A DNA stretch of 64,000 nt, from the NCBI GenBank assembly GCA_033980235.1, contig CM067065.1, forward strand, positions 25,514,836-25,578,835, written 5' to 3'. This document shows positions 33,101 to 44,579 of this stretch, piece after piece; the first letter of the stretch is position 1, and every line of letters starts with the position of its first letter. Source of the stretch: Diadema setosum (taxonomy: Eukaryota > Echinodermata > Echinoidea > Diadematoida > Diadematidae). A model generated the notes under the pieces. That model was not told the DNA's origin. It ran no database searches and saw nothing but the letters and a program-made list of their open reading frames with translations. The translations under genes were made by a program, and so were the position numbers.

Positions 33101-34754
33101 AACATCTATGATGAAACAAGAAAATGTCTATTAAGAATGTCCCTTTACTTAGTTTCCTCTACAACACTATACTTTAATATGTATCGCCTTCGAGTAGAAA
33201 GAAGGATGATAATCCCCTACCGATGTGACAGGTAAAATGTGATATTGTAATGTTATCATTGTCAACCTCTTGAAAGAGGTTTTCAGTTCATTTTGGTCAA
33301 ACGTTTGCTGCACCACACCGTTGATATTCTTTTGAGTTTGGCGTTTACAATTTATATCTGCCATAGTATACAAAAAAGCACAGCGGAATTTGATGCTTCT
33401 AGGATAAGTATAGGTTAATTAGAGCTTTCTGAAACAATATCATAACAGTGGCCCAGGTACGGTCCCTAATAAAAATCCGAACTGGCCTGACATACACATA
33501 CAATCATATTTGAGGTATAGTGGTCAAATTCAAATAGTATTAGTAAATTCGCGTTTACCTTTGTTATAGATTTGGACTACATTTGAAAGAAAACATATAC
33601 AATATTGATAGCATGTTGGCACACCTTCGCATACACCGGAAGGTGAGATACAAAGTAGTGGTCATCATAAACAAAAACAATTCTTGACATATGCCTCGGT
33701 AAATGATTTCTCAATGAATGTGGAATGTTGAGTTACGAGTATCTTTTAAAATAGGGAGTTTGGTGTTTAATTCTAGTGATAACTTACAGTCGAAACGTCC
33801 CTGATGGAAAAGCAAATGTCTCTGATGTAAACAAACAATATAGGTAAGGTAGTCAAAATTGCAAGTATTTCATGTAATTCTTATTTGTCTGTCATTCAAA
33901 AGTGTTGTAAGATATGAATAATATAACAAGGACAGGTTTGTTGTTGATTTTTGGTGTAGAAATCGAAATTCCTCTTACAATTTGAAGGTTTGTAGTTACA
34001 ATCGGTTATTATGAAAAATAATTCAAGTTGAAATTACCATTCTGAATTGTTCACAAAAGATAAACATGTGTTTAATAAAAGAATAATGTTGTTTGTTCAC
34101 AAACCTCGTAATTATGGATCAAAGGACATCGTTTTTATTGTCTATGTCTGAGGAACGTCTATGAGTGAAACCTGAACGTCTCTGACCAAAACATGGCTTA
34201 CTTTCAGCATCTGTAAAGGGCTTTTATGGGATTTGACCAAACGAAATGCACTAAATTCATTATTAGTATCTAGTGAACATTAACATTTAAACAAAAGAGA
34301 CCCCTGCTATATGTTTTGTTCAAATGAGATGAAAGTAAAGATAAGAATATTAAAATCTCTGCTTAAATGACAAAAACTCCACTTTTACTTTTACTTCCGT
34401 GTGTATTAGCTTTTGTAAACTTCACAGGAGGTAAACAATATTTTAGGAACCAATCAACACAGTTCTCAAAAGCATGAACAAGATGAAAATATATTCATTT
34501 GAATATTTTTCTACCCTTCATTTGAATTTTAACTAAAACAATGTTTATTTTAGTCACAGACGTTCGCCAATATGTCACAGTTCTATCTAATCTTGAATAA
34601 AAACAACACCCTTGGAGATATCCCAGTATAATCGGGTTTCCAAGAAAGCTGATATCAATGATATTTGACTGAGATATATTTATATCAGTGAGTGACGTTT
34701 TTTAATTTTCACCCCTGATTTGCCCAATTGTACATCGTTCAACGTTCCACCCAT
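30193..34754. mobile_element. 4.56 kb TIR element with dispersed ACGTCTCTGA motifs
   Basis: The left end ATGGGTGAAAACGTTGAACG continues CGATGTACAATTGG; the right end is its inverted copy, CCAATTGTACATCGTTCAAC...CCACCCAT. The terminal repeat is about 35 bp. About fifteen copies of ACGTCTCTGA or close variants occur inside (for example 30589, 30940, 30957, 31289, 31312, 31677, 33797, 33818, 34150, 34175; inverted at 31853, 31993, 34557). The homologous position in the tandem duplicate (about 37725) lacks the element. The only notable open frame is a candidate exon at 32081-32349. Confidence 0.75.
32081..32349 (+). CDS. Candidate 3'-terminal coding exon, 88 residues
   Basis: Seen: a strong acceptor (TCTATTTTTTTTTCTTAG) ends at 32080, and one frame is open from the second base after it to TAA at 32349. 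Text includes QDGKTGWILNAPNIRISSSS, FREPTSSRQQPWYWQDRTDI and a Tyr/acid-rich end (IEDMEYQAEGKYN). A second acceptor-like CCTGTTTCAG lies inside at 32276. The first complete codon follows two bases, so it needs an upstream exon ending one base into a codon; none was found. I recognise no family. It lies wholly inside the 4.56 kb TIR element, so it is either part of that element's own spliced gene or a captured host exon. Chance is possible at this length. Confidence 0.35.
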
Positions 34755-34765
34755 ATGTATATCTA

Positions 34766-34819
<54 letters not shown>

Positions 34820-34831
34820 TTAATCATTATC

Positions 34832-35215
34832 GGAAAATGGAAATATACATACTTGGCGTTACTCTCTCGTACCCAGCACGTATCCTATGGTCGTTATCAC
34901 CAAAAGAATCCACGCACAGGAGTTGTAGTTTTGCTTCCAAGGCCGTAACGATGTGTTTACAGGACCGAGATCAAATGAGAGAAGCAGTCACAAATCCCTC
35001 CTCGCTAACAACATAGCTGAATAGGAAAATGGAAATATACATACTTGGCGTTACTCTCTCGTACCCAGCACGTATCCTATGGTCGTTATCACCAAAACAA
35101 TTCACGCACAGGAGTTGTAGTTTTGGTTCCAAGGCCGTTACGATGTGTTTACAGGACCGAGATCAAATAAGAGAAGCAGTCACAAATCCCTCCTCGCTAA
35201 CGACATAGCTGAATA
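34832..35215. repeat. Two tandem copies of a 192 bp unit
   Basis: Each starts GGAAAATGGAAATATACATA and includes CTCTCGTACCCAGCACG and GGACCGAGATCAAAT. The duplicate at 37771-37965 has one copy. A frame through it (SYGRYHQKNPRTGVVVL) is not recognised. Confidence 0.9.
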
Positions 35216-35349
35216 GAAATAATTTACATATCGGAGTCTTCTGGCACTTTACCGTTGCAGTCGAAACTTCTATACTCTTTTCAGCCTTGCGTACCAAAGT
35301 CTCCATTTCATTATTGTAATGTAATAGGAGGTGTCTCTTTTTTCTTCAG

Positions 35350-35577
35350 TATGTGCTCCCTACAAATCCCCGCCTTTTGCGAAACATGAACCAAAGGAAA
35401 GAGAATACATTGTATAACATCAGAACTATTTTTGGATGGGAAGAAAGAAAAAACGTCATACGTGCGTCGAAGGCTTTACCACAAAAAATGCGTGGAACTG
35501 CATGTCGATTGGATGGCAGGGTGCACGGGAGAACCGATCATAACAATGGGGAAGACATGGAAGATGTAGGCCCATAA
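35350..35577 (+). CDS. Candidate 3'-terminal exon, copy 1
   Basis: A strong acceptor (GTCTCTTTTTTCTTCAG) ends at 35349. Two frames are possible. Frame 1 is open for 75 codons to TAA at 35577 (YVLPTNPRLLRNMNQRKENT ... NNGEDMEDVGP). Frame 3 gives a short proline- and charge-rich tail (CAPYKSPPFAKHEPKEREYIV then TAA) that looks like a receptor C-terminus. No upstream exon was found and no family is recognised. The same sequence is duplicated at 38097-38324 without change to either frame, which reflects recent duplication rather than selection. Confidence 0.3.
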   Translation, partial: YVLPTNPRLLRNMNQRKENTLYNIRTIFGWEERKNVIRASKALPQKMRGTACRLDGRVHGRTDHNNGEDMEDVGP

Positions 35578-36079
35578 AACGAACCATAATAAACTAAATT
35601 TGGGTGTGGGTTCTTCAATACAAAGGAAACATATCAAATGAGAGACAACTGATTTTGTGTTGTTGTTGTTGTTTTTTTTTTTTACTCTTTTTCAGTCTTT
35701 CTTGTCATTAGATGAACAAATTTATGAAACTTTTTAAAGGGAAATCTCCCAGAGACATAAAGGTAATTATTGCAAGATGTGTTCGAACGTTTGAAGTGTA
35801 TACTTGTATGTGTGTATTGTCCGTAGCTGTTAGATCTTATATTCACTGTAAAACACAAGACAGCATGTGATTGCATCGCCAAAAGGAATAATATCATTCA
35901 ATGTCCCAATGACACTGGTCGGAGATTTTTTTTTTTTTTCTGCCACGCTGTAACTCGTCCTCTTGCAGGCGTGGAGCCAGCCTTCCATTACTATGTGCTC
36001 CCATTGCAGAACATTCTATTATCGAAGAGAAAAGTAAAAATCTAGAAGTTGCATACATTTTGCTTGACTATATTCTTAA

Positions 36080-36577
36080 CTCTTTATGTGCCACGTTCGC
36101 ACGTCCGACTCAGTCGACGGTGTGCCAACTTCGCATATTCTGCTCAACAAACAAGGCCACCAAAACCGATCGATAAATCGCTAATCCCGCGGTAAAATCA
36201 AAGCGTTTCTCGCGCTTTTGCTCCTCTCACATACGGCTTGCATTCTATGTGGTGATTAACTGTCAAGCGGTGTTCCAACTAGATTTGAGTGTACATTCTA
36301 AGTTTCTGTCACTATTTTATGTGCAAAAGTCATGCATTTATAGTAATGTAGCAACTGGTAATTCAAAAGAAAAATTGAAAATAGAGTTGTTATACATTGT
36401 ATATGGGAACAAAGTTTGTCATTCCTCTTTAGCTTTGCTCACTGTTATGTCCAGCTTAACAGAAATTTTTAGAAGTTATACATATTGGAAAAACAGAATT
36501 CTTTCTCTAAGCATGACGACCTTCGTGTCTCAGAATAACGTGGCACACAGGGGGTTTCCACCATGGCACATAAAGAG
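36080..36577. mobile_element. 498 bp TTAA-flanked MITE, copy 1
   Basis: It starts CTCTTTATGTGCCACG and ends CCATGGCACATAAAGAG, flanked by TTAA at 36076-36079 and 36578-36581. TTAA duplication suggests mobilisation by a piggyBac- or Kolobok-type transposase. Its 110-codon frame is incidental. Confidence 0.85.
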
Positions 36578-37462
36578 TTAATTCAATGGAACTTTCTTAT
36601 CATGGAGAAACCCTTTATAACGCTGAACCCATAATTACCCAATGTGCACTTGAAACCTGTTGTGAAGTCGTCCTCGATTTAGACAGCAAATGTCTTATTT
36701 ATCCACGTCGTTAAGGTGAAAAATTCTTTCAAAAAGACAGGGAATAGCTTGACTGTTTGTTTATTAAATGAACGCGTGATAAACTAAATTATTCAATCCT
36801 CTCACAATTATCATAATGGTAATTCTCAAACCCGTAGAAATATTTTTTTCTTTAATTCAACTTCTAGTGTAAGAATTATATTCATTTCTGGTCAGTTTTT
36901 CTCGTGTCTGCGTCTGTTAATTATTAGGCAGAATAACATCAAATGGCATCAGTACAAAAAGCACTTAGGATATTTTTTTTTTTTTTTTGCCTTCGCTCTG
37001 CCTGATGGTAAATAAACGAACACGTTTGAAATAATAGTTTATATAAAAAAAAATCAAAGAAACAAATACAAGTAGCACTAAACATTCAAGGGTTCATTAT
37101 TTTAATCATTATCCAATGTCCTTAGATGAGTCTAGTTGGCAACAATTAGCAAATCTTTAAAGTATTTAGAACAATCCCCGTCGTCAATTATAACTTTATT
37201 AGTAAGAGAGAAACAAAGCATCAATGAAAGTGATTATGTGTTTGTAAATGGCGTTGTTTACCATTTACGGATAAAACAAAAACCAAACTTTCGTGGTTAA
37301 AAAAAAAATGTTCTAAAATATGAGTTAGGGATAAGCATCTAGTTTAAAAATGTTAATCAGTATATAACCAATGTGAATTATTTTTAAATATACAAAATGT
37401 GGACAATATCTACTAAGAAATTGTTTGCAGACTAAACTGTCTACAGTTATGGCTTATAGTGA

Positions 37463-37680
37463 GATAAGTCCATTTTTGAAGATTTTGAAGTACGATCTCT
37501 GTCAAAAAGTACAGAATAATACCTTTTGATATTGGTCACTACATATCAAGGTATATTTTTGAAGTTACCGTCAAAAAAGCAAAAATTTTCTTATTATTCT
37601 CTTTATTTTTCTTGAACTTTAATCGTAAATATCTCTATTTGGCAAATATGGACTTATCGGTTTTTGCAAACAAACTCTTC
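37463..37680 (-). mobile_element. TA-associated MITE, copy F (5' end lost at duplication junction)
   Basis: It lacks the first 22 or so bases of the left terminal repeat; ATAAGTCCATTTTTGAAG follows directly after the end of duplication unit 1. The right end is complete (TTTTTGCAAACAAACTCTTC). Confidence 0.85.
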
Positions 37681-37719
37681 ATATATATGCATATATATAC
37701 TTTAATCTCATATAAGTTC

Positions 37720-37758
<39 letters not shown>

Positions 37759-38096
37759 TTAATCATTATCGGAAAATGGAAATATACATACTTGGCGTTA
37801 CTCTCTCGTACCCAGCACGTATCCTATGGTCGTTATCACCAAAAGAATCCACGCACAGGAGTTGTAGTTTTGGTTCCAAGGCCGTTACGATGTGTTTACA
37901 GGACCGAGATCAAATGAGAGAAGCAGTCAAAAATCCCTCCTCGTTAACGACATAGCTGAATAGAAATAATTTACGTATCGGAGTGTTCTGGCACTTTACC
38001 GTTGCAGTCGAAACTTCTATACACTTTTCAGCCTTGCGTACCAAAGTCTCCATTTCATTATTGTAATGTAATAGGAGGTGTCTCTTTTTTCTTCAG

Positions 38097-38324
38097 TATG
38101 TGCTCCCTACAAATCCCCGCCTTTTGCGAAACATGAACCAAAGGAAAGAGAATACATTGTATAACATCAGAACTATTTTTGGATGGGAAGAAAGAAAAAA
38201 CGTCATACGTGCGTCGAAGGCTTTACCACAAAAAATGCGTGGAACTGCATGTCGATTGGATGGCAGGGTGCACGGGAGAACCGATCATAACAATGGGGAA
38301 GACATGGAAGATGTAGGCCCATAA
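38097..38324 (+). CDS. Candidate 3'-terminal exon, copy 2
   Basis: Identical in protein to the candidate at 35350-35577, with the same acceptor ending at 38096. If the exon is real, the duplication would supply a mutually redundant terminal exon. Confidence 0.25.
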   Translation, partial: YVLPTNPRLLRNMNQRKENTLYNIRTIFGWEERKNVIRASKALPQKMRGTACRLDGRVHGRTDHNNGEDMEDVGP

Positions 38325-38829
38325 AACGAACCATAATAAACTAAATTTGGGTGTGGGTTCTTCAATAGAAAGGAAATATATCAAATGAGAGACAACTGAT
38401 TTTGTGTTGTTGTTGTTGTTTTTTTTTTTTTTTACTCTTTTTCAGTCTTTCTTGTCATTAGATGAACAAATTTATGAAACTTTTTAAAGGGAAATCTCCC
38501 AGAGACATAAAGGTAATTATTGCAAGATGTGTTCGAACGTTTGAAGTGTATACTTGTATGTGTGTATTGTCCGTAGCTGTTAGATCTTATATTCACTGTA
38601 AAACACAAGACAGCATGTGATTGCATCGCCAAAAGGAATAATATCATTCAATGTCCCAATGACACTGGTCGGAGATTTTTTTTTTTTTTCTGCCACGCTG
38701 TAACTCGTCCTCTTGCAGGCGTGGAGCCAGCCTTCCATTACTATGTGCTCCCATTGCAGAACATTCTATTATCGAAGAGAAAAGTAAAAATCTAGAAGTT
38801 GCATACATTTTGCTTGACTATATTCTTAA

Positions 38830-39327
38830 CTCTTTATGTGCCACGTTCGCACGTCCGACTCAGTCGACGGTGTGCCAACTTCGCATATTCTGCTCAACAA
38901 ACAAAGCCACCAAAACCGATCGATAAATCGCTAATCCCGCGGTAAAATCAAAGCGTTTCTCGCGCTTTTGCTCCTCTCACATACGGCTTGCATTCTATGT
39001 GGTGATTAACTGTCAAGCGGTGTTCCAACTAGATTTGAGTGTACATTCTAAGTTTCTGTCACTATTTTATGTGCAAAAGTCATGCATTTATAGTAATGTA
39101 GCAACTGGTAATTCAAAAGAAAAATTGAAAATAGAGTTGTTATACATTGTATATGGGAACAAAGTTTGTCATTCCTCTTTAGCTTTGCTCACTGTTATGT
39201 CCAGCTTAACAGAAATTTTTAGAAGTTATACATATTGGAAAAACAGAATTCTTTCTCTAAGCATGACGACCTTCGTGTCTCAGAATAACGTGGCACACAG
39301 GGGGTTTCCACCATGGCACATAAAGAG
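38830..39327. mobile_element. 498 bp TTAA-flanked MITE, copy 2 (by duplication)
   Basis: Carried within duplication unit 2; TTAA at 38826-38829 and 39328-39331. Confidence 0.85.
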
Positions 39328-40210
39328 TTAATTCAATGGAACTTTCTTATCATGGAGAAACCCTTTATAACGCTGAACCCATAATTACCCAATGTGCACT
39401 TGAAACCTGTTGTGAAGTCGTCCTCGATTTAGACAGCAAATGTCTTATTTATCCACGTCGTTAAGGTGAAAAATTCTTTCAAAAAGACAGGGAATAGCTT
39501 GACTGTTTGTTTATTAAATGAACGCGTGATAAACTAAATTATTCAATCCTCTCACAATTATCATAATGGTAATTCTCAAACCCGTAGAAATATTTTTTTC
39601 TTTAATTCAACTTCTAGTGTAAGAATTATATTCATTTCTGGTCAGTTTTTCTCGTGTCTGCGTCTGTTAATTATTAGGCAGAATAACATCAAATGGCATC
39701 AGTACAAAAAGCACTTAGGATTTTTTTTTTTTTGCCTTCGCTCTGCCTGATGGTAAATAAACGAACACGTTTGAAATAATAGTTTATATAAAAAAAAAAT
39801 CAAAGAAACAAATACAAGTAGCACTAAACATGCAAGGGTTCATTATTTTAATCATTATCCAATGTCCTTAGATGAGTCTAGTTGGCAACAATTAGCAAAT
39901 CTTTAAAGTATTTAGAACAATCCCCGTCGTCAATTATAACTTTATTAGTAAGAGAGAAACAAAGCATCAATGAAAGTGATTGTGTGTTTGTAAATGGCGT
40001 TGTTTACCATTTACGGATAAAACAAAAACCAAACTTTCGTGGTTAAAAAAAAAAATGTTCTAAAATATGAGTTAGGGATAAGCATCTAGTTTAAAAATGT
40101 TAATCAGTATATAACCAATGTGAATTATTTTTAAATATACAAAATGTGGACAATATCTACTAAGAAATTGTTTGCAGACTAAACTGTCTACAGTTATGGC
40201 TTATAGTGAG

Positions 40211-41049
40211 AATAACGATGATATCATTTTTACTTATATTTTAGGCTGTATTGCAAAATTTTTTATATGGTAGGATGTTTGTAGCAAAACTGACCTGCAC
40301 ATGCACTAATTGTGAGATAACTCGAACATCTTTTTTTAAAATCTTCGCTCCCAATGGTAAACAGTACCTTTCGTGGCTTTTCTCGTATGTCGTTATTTAA
40401 ACGTAATGTGACATGTATTATCGAGGTATCTGTCGCCACTCACTTCACTGCAGTTTATTTTGTCATTGCTGTTGACTCCTGTCCACCCCAGTTGACTTAA
40501 CACATGGTGAATACGCACACGTAAAAAAACGGAGAAAGACGATGAAATAAAACCCATTCACAATGTAGTTAAATATTATTTTTGTTTCTTACTTTCTGAT
40601 CAAACACTTTTTAAATTTTCACTAAGTGTGCACCATATCGTTGATTTTCAGTTCCCCTTGTGTGTGTGCGTTTATGTTTATGTTTATGTTTTTGTTTGCA
40701 GACGGGTATACCCCTCTCACCTTCAACCAATGCATTTTATAGAAAAACCCATACCCCCCACCCCCACCCCCGAACACCCTCATGTGTACGACCATGCACA
40801 TCGTCTTTGCACTTGAGATATTGGACGAAGCTGTAGTCACCATACGTGTATCATAACAACTACCTGATGTTATGTTACGCTGCCGTTCCTTCCCTTAATT
40901 CTCCCTCTCAATTAGATCGGAAAGCGTCGAGTATTAACCATTCAAGTCGTCATGACAGTTCAACACCTCCAGGCCTACTGTGCGGGTTGATTGTCACGTT
41001 GATTGATCCCCGCGAAATATATGGATAAAGAGAAAATTACCACTATGAT
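40211..41049. other. No gene seen
   Basis: Unique-looking sequence right of the duplication. It has a TTTATG repeat near 40672-40695 and a C-rich stretch near 40750-40775. Confidence 0.4.
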
Positions 41050-41735
41050 ATATAACGTTGATGTAGTTCATCCATGAATTTACCCCAATGGCAGAGATAT
41101 GTCGGAATAACGTCAAGTTATACCTTAGCGCTTTCGTGAGAAAGACGCACGTAGTGAATTGTCGACAAATTGCCTCTTTGCTCAATGGAAGACTGAAAAA
41201 AGACGTCATTACTAGAATTTTGTAGGTCGTGAAAAAGGCGTCATACAGTATGTCGTCCTGTAGACGTGAATAAGCAAAAGAAATAGACGTCACTTAGACG
41301 TCTTAAAATAACGTCAAAATGACGTAAAATCTCTCAAATGGAAAACGCCATGTGACGTCTGTCTGACGTCTAGGTGGTCATGTAAAGATTCCTTATAATA
41401 TACTATTTTAAAGACAAGATTTCAAGAATAACGTCATCATAAACATGTCGTTTACACGTAAATTTATTACTTTAGTGCGTATATTGGTAAAAAGAAAAAC
41501 GTACGTCTTAAAGACGACTAATTTGATAAAATAAGCAGACAGAATGAACGTCACTTTGACGTCATATTTAATCCGTTCCTTCCGCAATTATCTGAGTGCC
41601 TTAAATGCCCCAGAACGAGATCAATTCTTTTTGCCCGTCGACAGTCATATCGTTATACGTTACTTGCTGAAAACATAATCAAGATTAACTCTGAAAGCAA
41701 ATGAAAAGAGGCCAGAGCTGGTCTTTGTTCATGCC

Positions 41736-41770
<35 letters not shown>

Positions 41771-43410
41771 TTTCTAATCATATAATGTAACGTGTCAGAA
41801 ATTGTGTAATTTGTTCTTATGGTATTCAAACTTCCAGATTGGGTATGAAGACATATTTTCATAATTCAATTGGGCCGATTACATAAGTGGGACCTAGTTT
41901 AGTATCAATGTCATTAAGCATTACAACGTTTTGCTCGTATACAAAAATGTGATACAACAGTTAAGCAACTGGGAACAGACCGTAGGACATTAGGAGTAGG
42001 GTACATGTATGTTATAGGATTTGTATCATGGCTGCTCCTGTATCAGATACCAACAGGTTCATTAGATCTTGGAATGAAAAATTATACTTAACCTGTCTCG
42101 GCATAAAAATTACGTCAAAATGATGTCCGTTTTCTTAATCTATTTGCGTAAGATCAACATCTTATTTTCTATAGGAATATACTTTAAAAAAAATATCAAC
42201 GTGCAAACGACATGTTCATGACGTTATCTGAGGTGATAAGACGTCTTTGTATGACCACTTAGGACTTCAGAGAGATGTCACAGATATGACGTCTTTTGAC
42301 CGTCTTTTTGAACAAAAATACATTTCGACTTCAGTTTGAGACGTCTAAATGACGTCCATAACCTGTGCTAATTTAATTTTGAAATACAGTAACACGTTGC
42401 CGTGCATCACAAAACCAACAAAAAGTCACACTCCTTGATTTTATGTCAAGTCAATCTTTAGTTGTTGTTTTTTTTTTCATATTTTCGGAAAGAGCTATTC
42501 GTCTTCTACATTAACTCTTCTGCCCCTCAATGTGGAGTCAAAAAAAATGAATGGGGAAATGTGTTTTCAGCAATTTTCTTACTTTCTTTTTAGTGTATTG
42601 GGTATGTTTTAGAGGTTCTGTGTAATTTCTGAAAAAAAAAACCTGCACATCCTTCACCTTCAACTCTTTAAATTTTGAAAAGATAGTTCTACTGCCTTGA
42701 AACGTGGCATTAATCATGGTCGGAATATGTTGATAGAGCATTCTCAATTTCAGCTTAATCTGATTGTCCCTTCATTGTCGTTTGTCCTATATAGTTTACA
42801 TCCTGCTTTCTGCTGGTTTTTTTTTTTTGTCCCATTTATCGCACAGCCAGCACAGTTCGGTGAAGAGTAAGCGTTTAAATAGACCATGTATTTCAGATCC
42901 CCATTCCTCAGTTCATACTTTCCAGAATGTTCCAATATTTAGGTATATAGGTCAGAAAAGTCCATTTGAATTGAGTTCTTCATCATTTCAAGCTCAGAGT
43001 CTGCTCATTGAGAATCTGTTAATAACTAAAAATCCATGTCGGCGACTTTTTGTTAGTTTTGTGATGCAGGATCACAATGATATTTTGTCGTGGTTTGTTT
43101 GCTTGTTTGAATGTTTGTTTGTTTGTTTGTTGTTTCGTTGTTTCTTGCTTTTGAGCAACAATCTCACAATTTGTCGACAGTTTATGACGTCTGATATAAA
43201 ATTGACGTCATTCTGATGTGTCTCTGCAATACGTCGCTACTATCACGTGATGAACGCGTCGAAGAACAACTTAAACTTGATGTCGTGAACACGCTGTCAA
43301 TATGATGTCGTAAATATGTCGCAATACTGACTTGCATTTGTCTTTAGTACATACTTTGACGTCATAAGTACGTCGAAACTGACGTGAATTGTGTCTTTGA
43401 CATTAGGTGA
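41050..43410. mobile_element. Element or region rich in TGACGTC motifs, with a nested insertion
   Basis: GACGTC and close variants (AACGTC, GACGTA, TACGTC) recur dozens of times in 41100-41580, 42100-42360 and 43180-43410, with unrelated spacers. Dense examples are AAGACGTCATTAC (41200), AGACGTCACTTAGACGTCTT (41285) and TTGACGTCATTCTGATG (43200). The stretch is broken by a GTGACC element at 42396-43074. Exact ends were not found. A small similar cluster sits at 60690-60800. Confidence 0.5.
42396..43074. mobile_element. GTGACC TIR element, copy 3 (679 bp)
   Basis: The left end is degenerate (GTTGCCGTGCATCACAAAAC); the right end is GCGACTTTTTGTTAGTTTTG...GGATCAC. Internally it aligns with 13099-14803 minus that copy's nested foldback. 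Confidence 0.75.
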
Positions 43411-43429
43411 TAATGTCCTGTTTTTTGTT

Positions 43430-43745
43430 TGTTTTTTTTTTACTTTCCTTGTCGCTTCTAATGTAACTCCACCCTCTACAGTGCTTAAACTGGTTCCAAC
43501 TAGCTTTCCCCTTTTAATTACATGTCCCTTTTCTTTCCAACTAATTCCCCCTTTTTGCGTTAAACCTATCTATCCCTATTATCTCCCCCTAACTAAACAC
43601 CTATTCTTTCTTACCGACTCTCCCTTTCTAAATTAGCCATTCTACCCTGACTCCACTGAGCCACCCCTTTTCTTCCACACTTTCCTTTCTCCCTAACCAC
43701 TTCTCTCCACCTGGCTTGCCCGATTCTGAATTTCTATGCTGTGTA
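43430..43745. repeat. Pyrimidine-rich low-complexity tract
   Basis: C/T-rich on the plus strand over about 300 bp (for example TCCCCCTTTTTGCG, TTATCTCCCCCTAAC). No gene is recognised. Confidence 0.6.
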
Positions 43746-43950
43746 CGCCTGCAGCTGTCCCCATTTCCCACCTGGTGGCTTGCCTGAACAAAGGAATCTC
43801 ACACATTCCACACTCGCATTCTCAGTCACATAGTGAAACCCATGTATCAGTGAACTTCAAGGAAAGTAGGACAAGCTGAGTTATTGTTAAGTACGTGTGC
43901 AGTTATTGCAACTGGGAAGCCTACATTAGGCGTAATGACATTGTATTTAA

Positions 43951-43993
43951 AGGCCTTGTCACACATTTCCGGGCAATCGTGCAACTTGCGAAG

Positions 43994-44046
<53 letters not shown>

Positions 44047-44456
44047 ACCCGGATGGCCCCCAGAGATGACCCGCACATGACAGAATCTAGCACATATATC
44101 ACCCGTAGTCGCCATGAGGTGCCCACGCAAATCCTTTTTAGCCGCAGCCATGTTCAGGTATACGCAGAACACCAGTACGAGGCCCTTAGCAGCAGCACCT
44201 CGCAGACAACTCCCATGCAGGTACTTCGCAGTCCCCGTATGTCGCTCGTAGCTGAAAGGGTGTCGGTTTCAAAGCTCTGAATTTTTAGGACATTGAATAC
44301 ACGCAAGTAGCAGGTAAATAGCACGCGTCTGGCGGTAAGACGTAAGTACGGAACTCGCCAACATCCTCGTCAGACCGCAAAATTGTCCTGAGTGCTGGAA
44401 AATCCCTATTCGCAACAAGCCCGCGTACCTAGCCCGGAAAGATGTGACAGGGCCTA
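43951..44456. mobile_element. 506 bp TIR element with a T47 run
   Basis: The left end AGGCCTTGTCACACATTTCC pairs with the inverted right end (revcomp AGGCCCTGTCACATCTTTCC). TTAA precedes the left end and TTAG follows the right, possibly a mutated TTAA duplication. A homopolymer of about 47 T lies at 43997-44043. Confidence 0.7.
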
Positions 44457-44579
44457 TTAGACAGGTACAACGACTTTAAACTAGAATGAGGGTGTATTAC
44501 ATACTTGGTTTATTTCCTTATTTAGAAGAAAACCACATGTTTCCCAGAATGATACTTACATCAATATCCCTGCTCTTCG

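Larger units (their letters stand above)
34800..37463. repeat. Tandem duplication, unit 1
   Basis: It is nearly identical to 37739-40210 over its whole length, differing by a handful of substitutions, homopolymer length changes and one extra 192 bp repeat. It starts in a (GA)n tract followed by TTAATCATTATCGG and ends ...GGCTTATAGTGAG, where unit 2's leading MITE fragment begins. Confidence 0.95.
37739..40210. repeat. Tandem duplication, unit 2
   Basis: Near-identical copy of 34800-37463. It ends GGCTTATAGTGAG at 40210, after which unique sequence (AATAACGATGATATC) begins. Upstream (37687-37738) it keeps ATGCATATATATACTTTAAT ... GTTCATAT joined directly to (TA)n and (GA)n, whereas unit 1 has the 4.56 kb element at that place. 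Confidence 0.95.

Noticed and set aside
36249..39331. Duplicated 110-codon ORF as a conserved gene
   Set aside because: It spans the TTAA-type MITE; identity between copies only reflects the recent tandem duplication.
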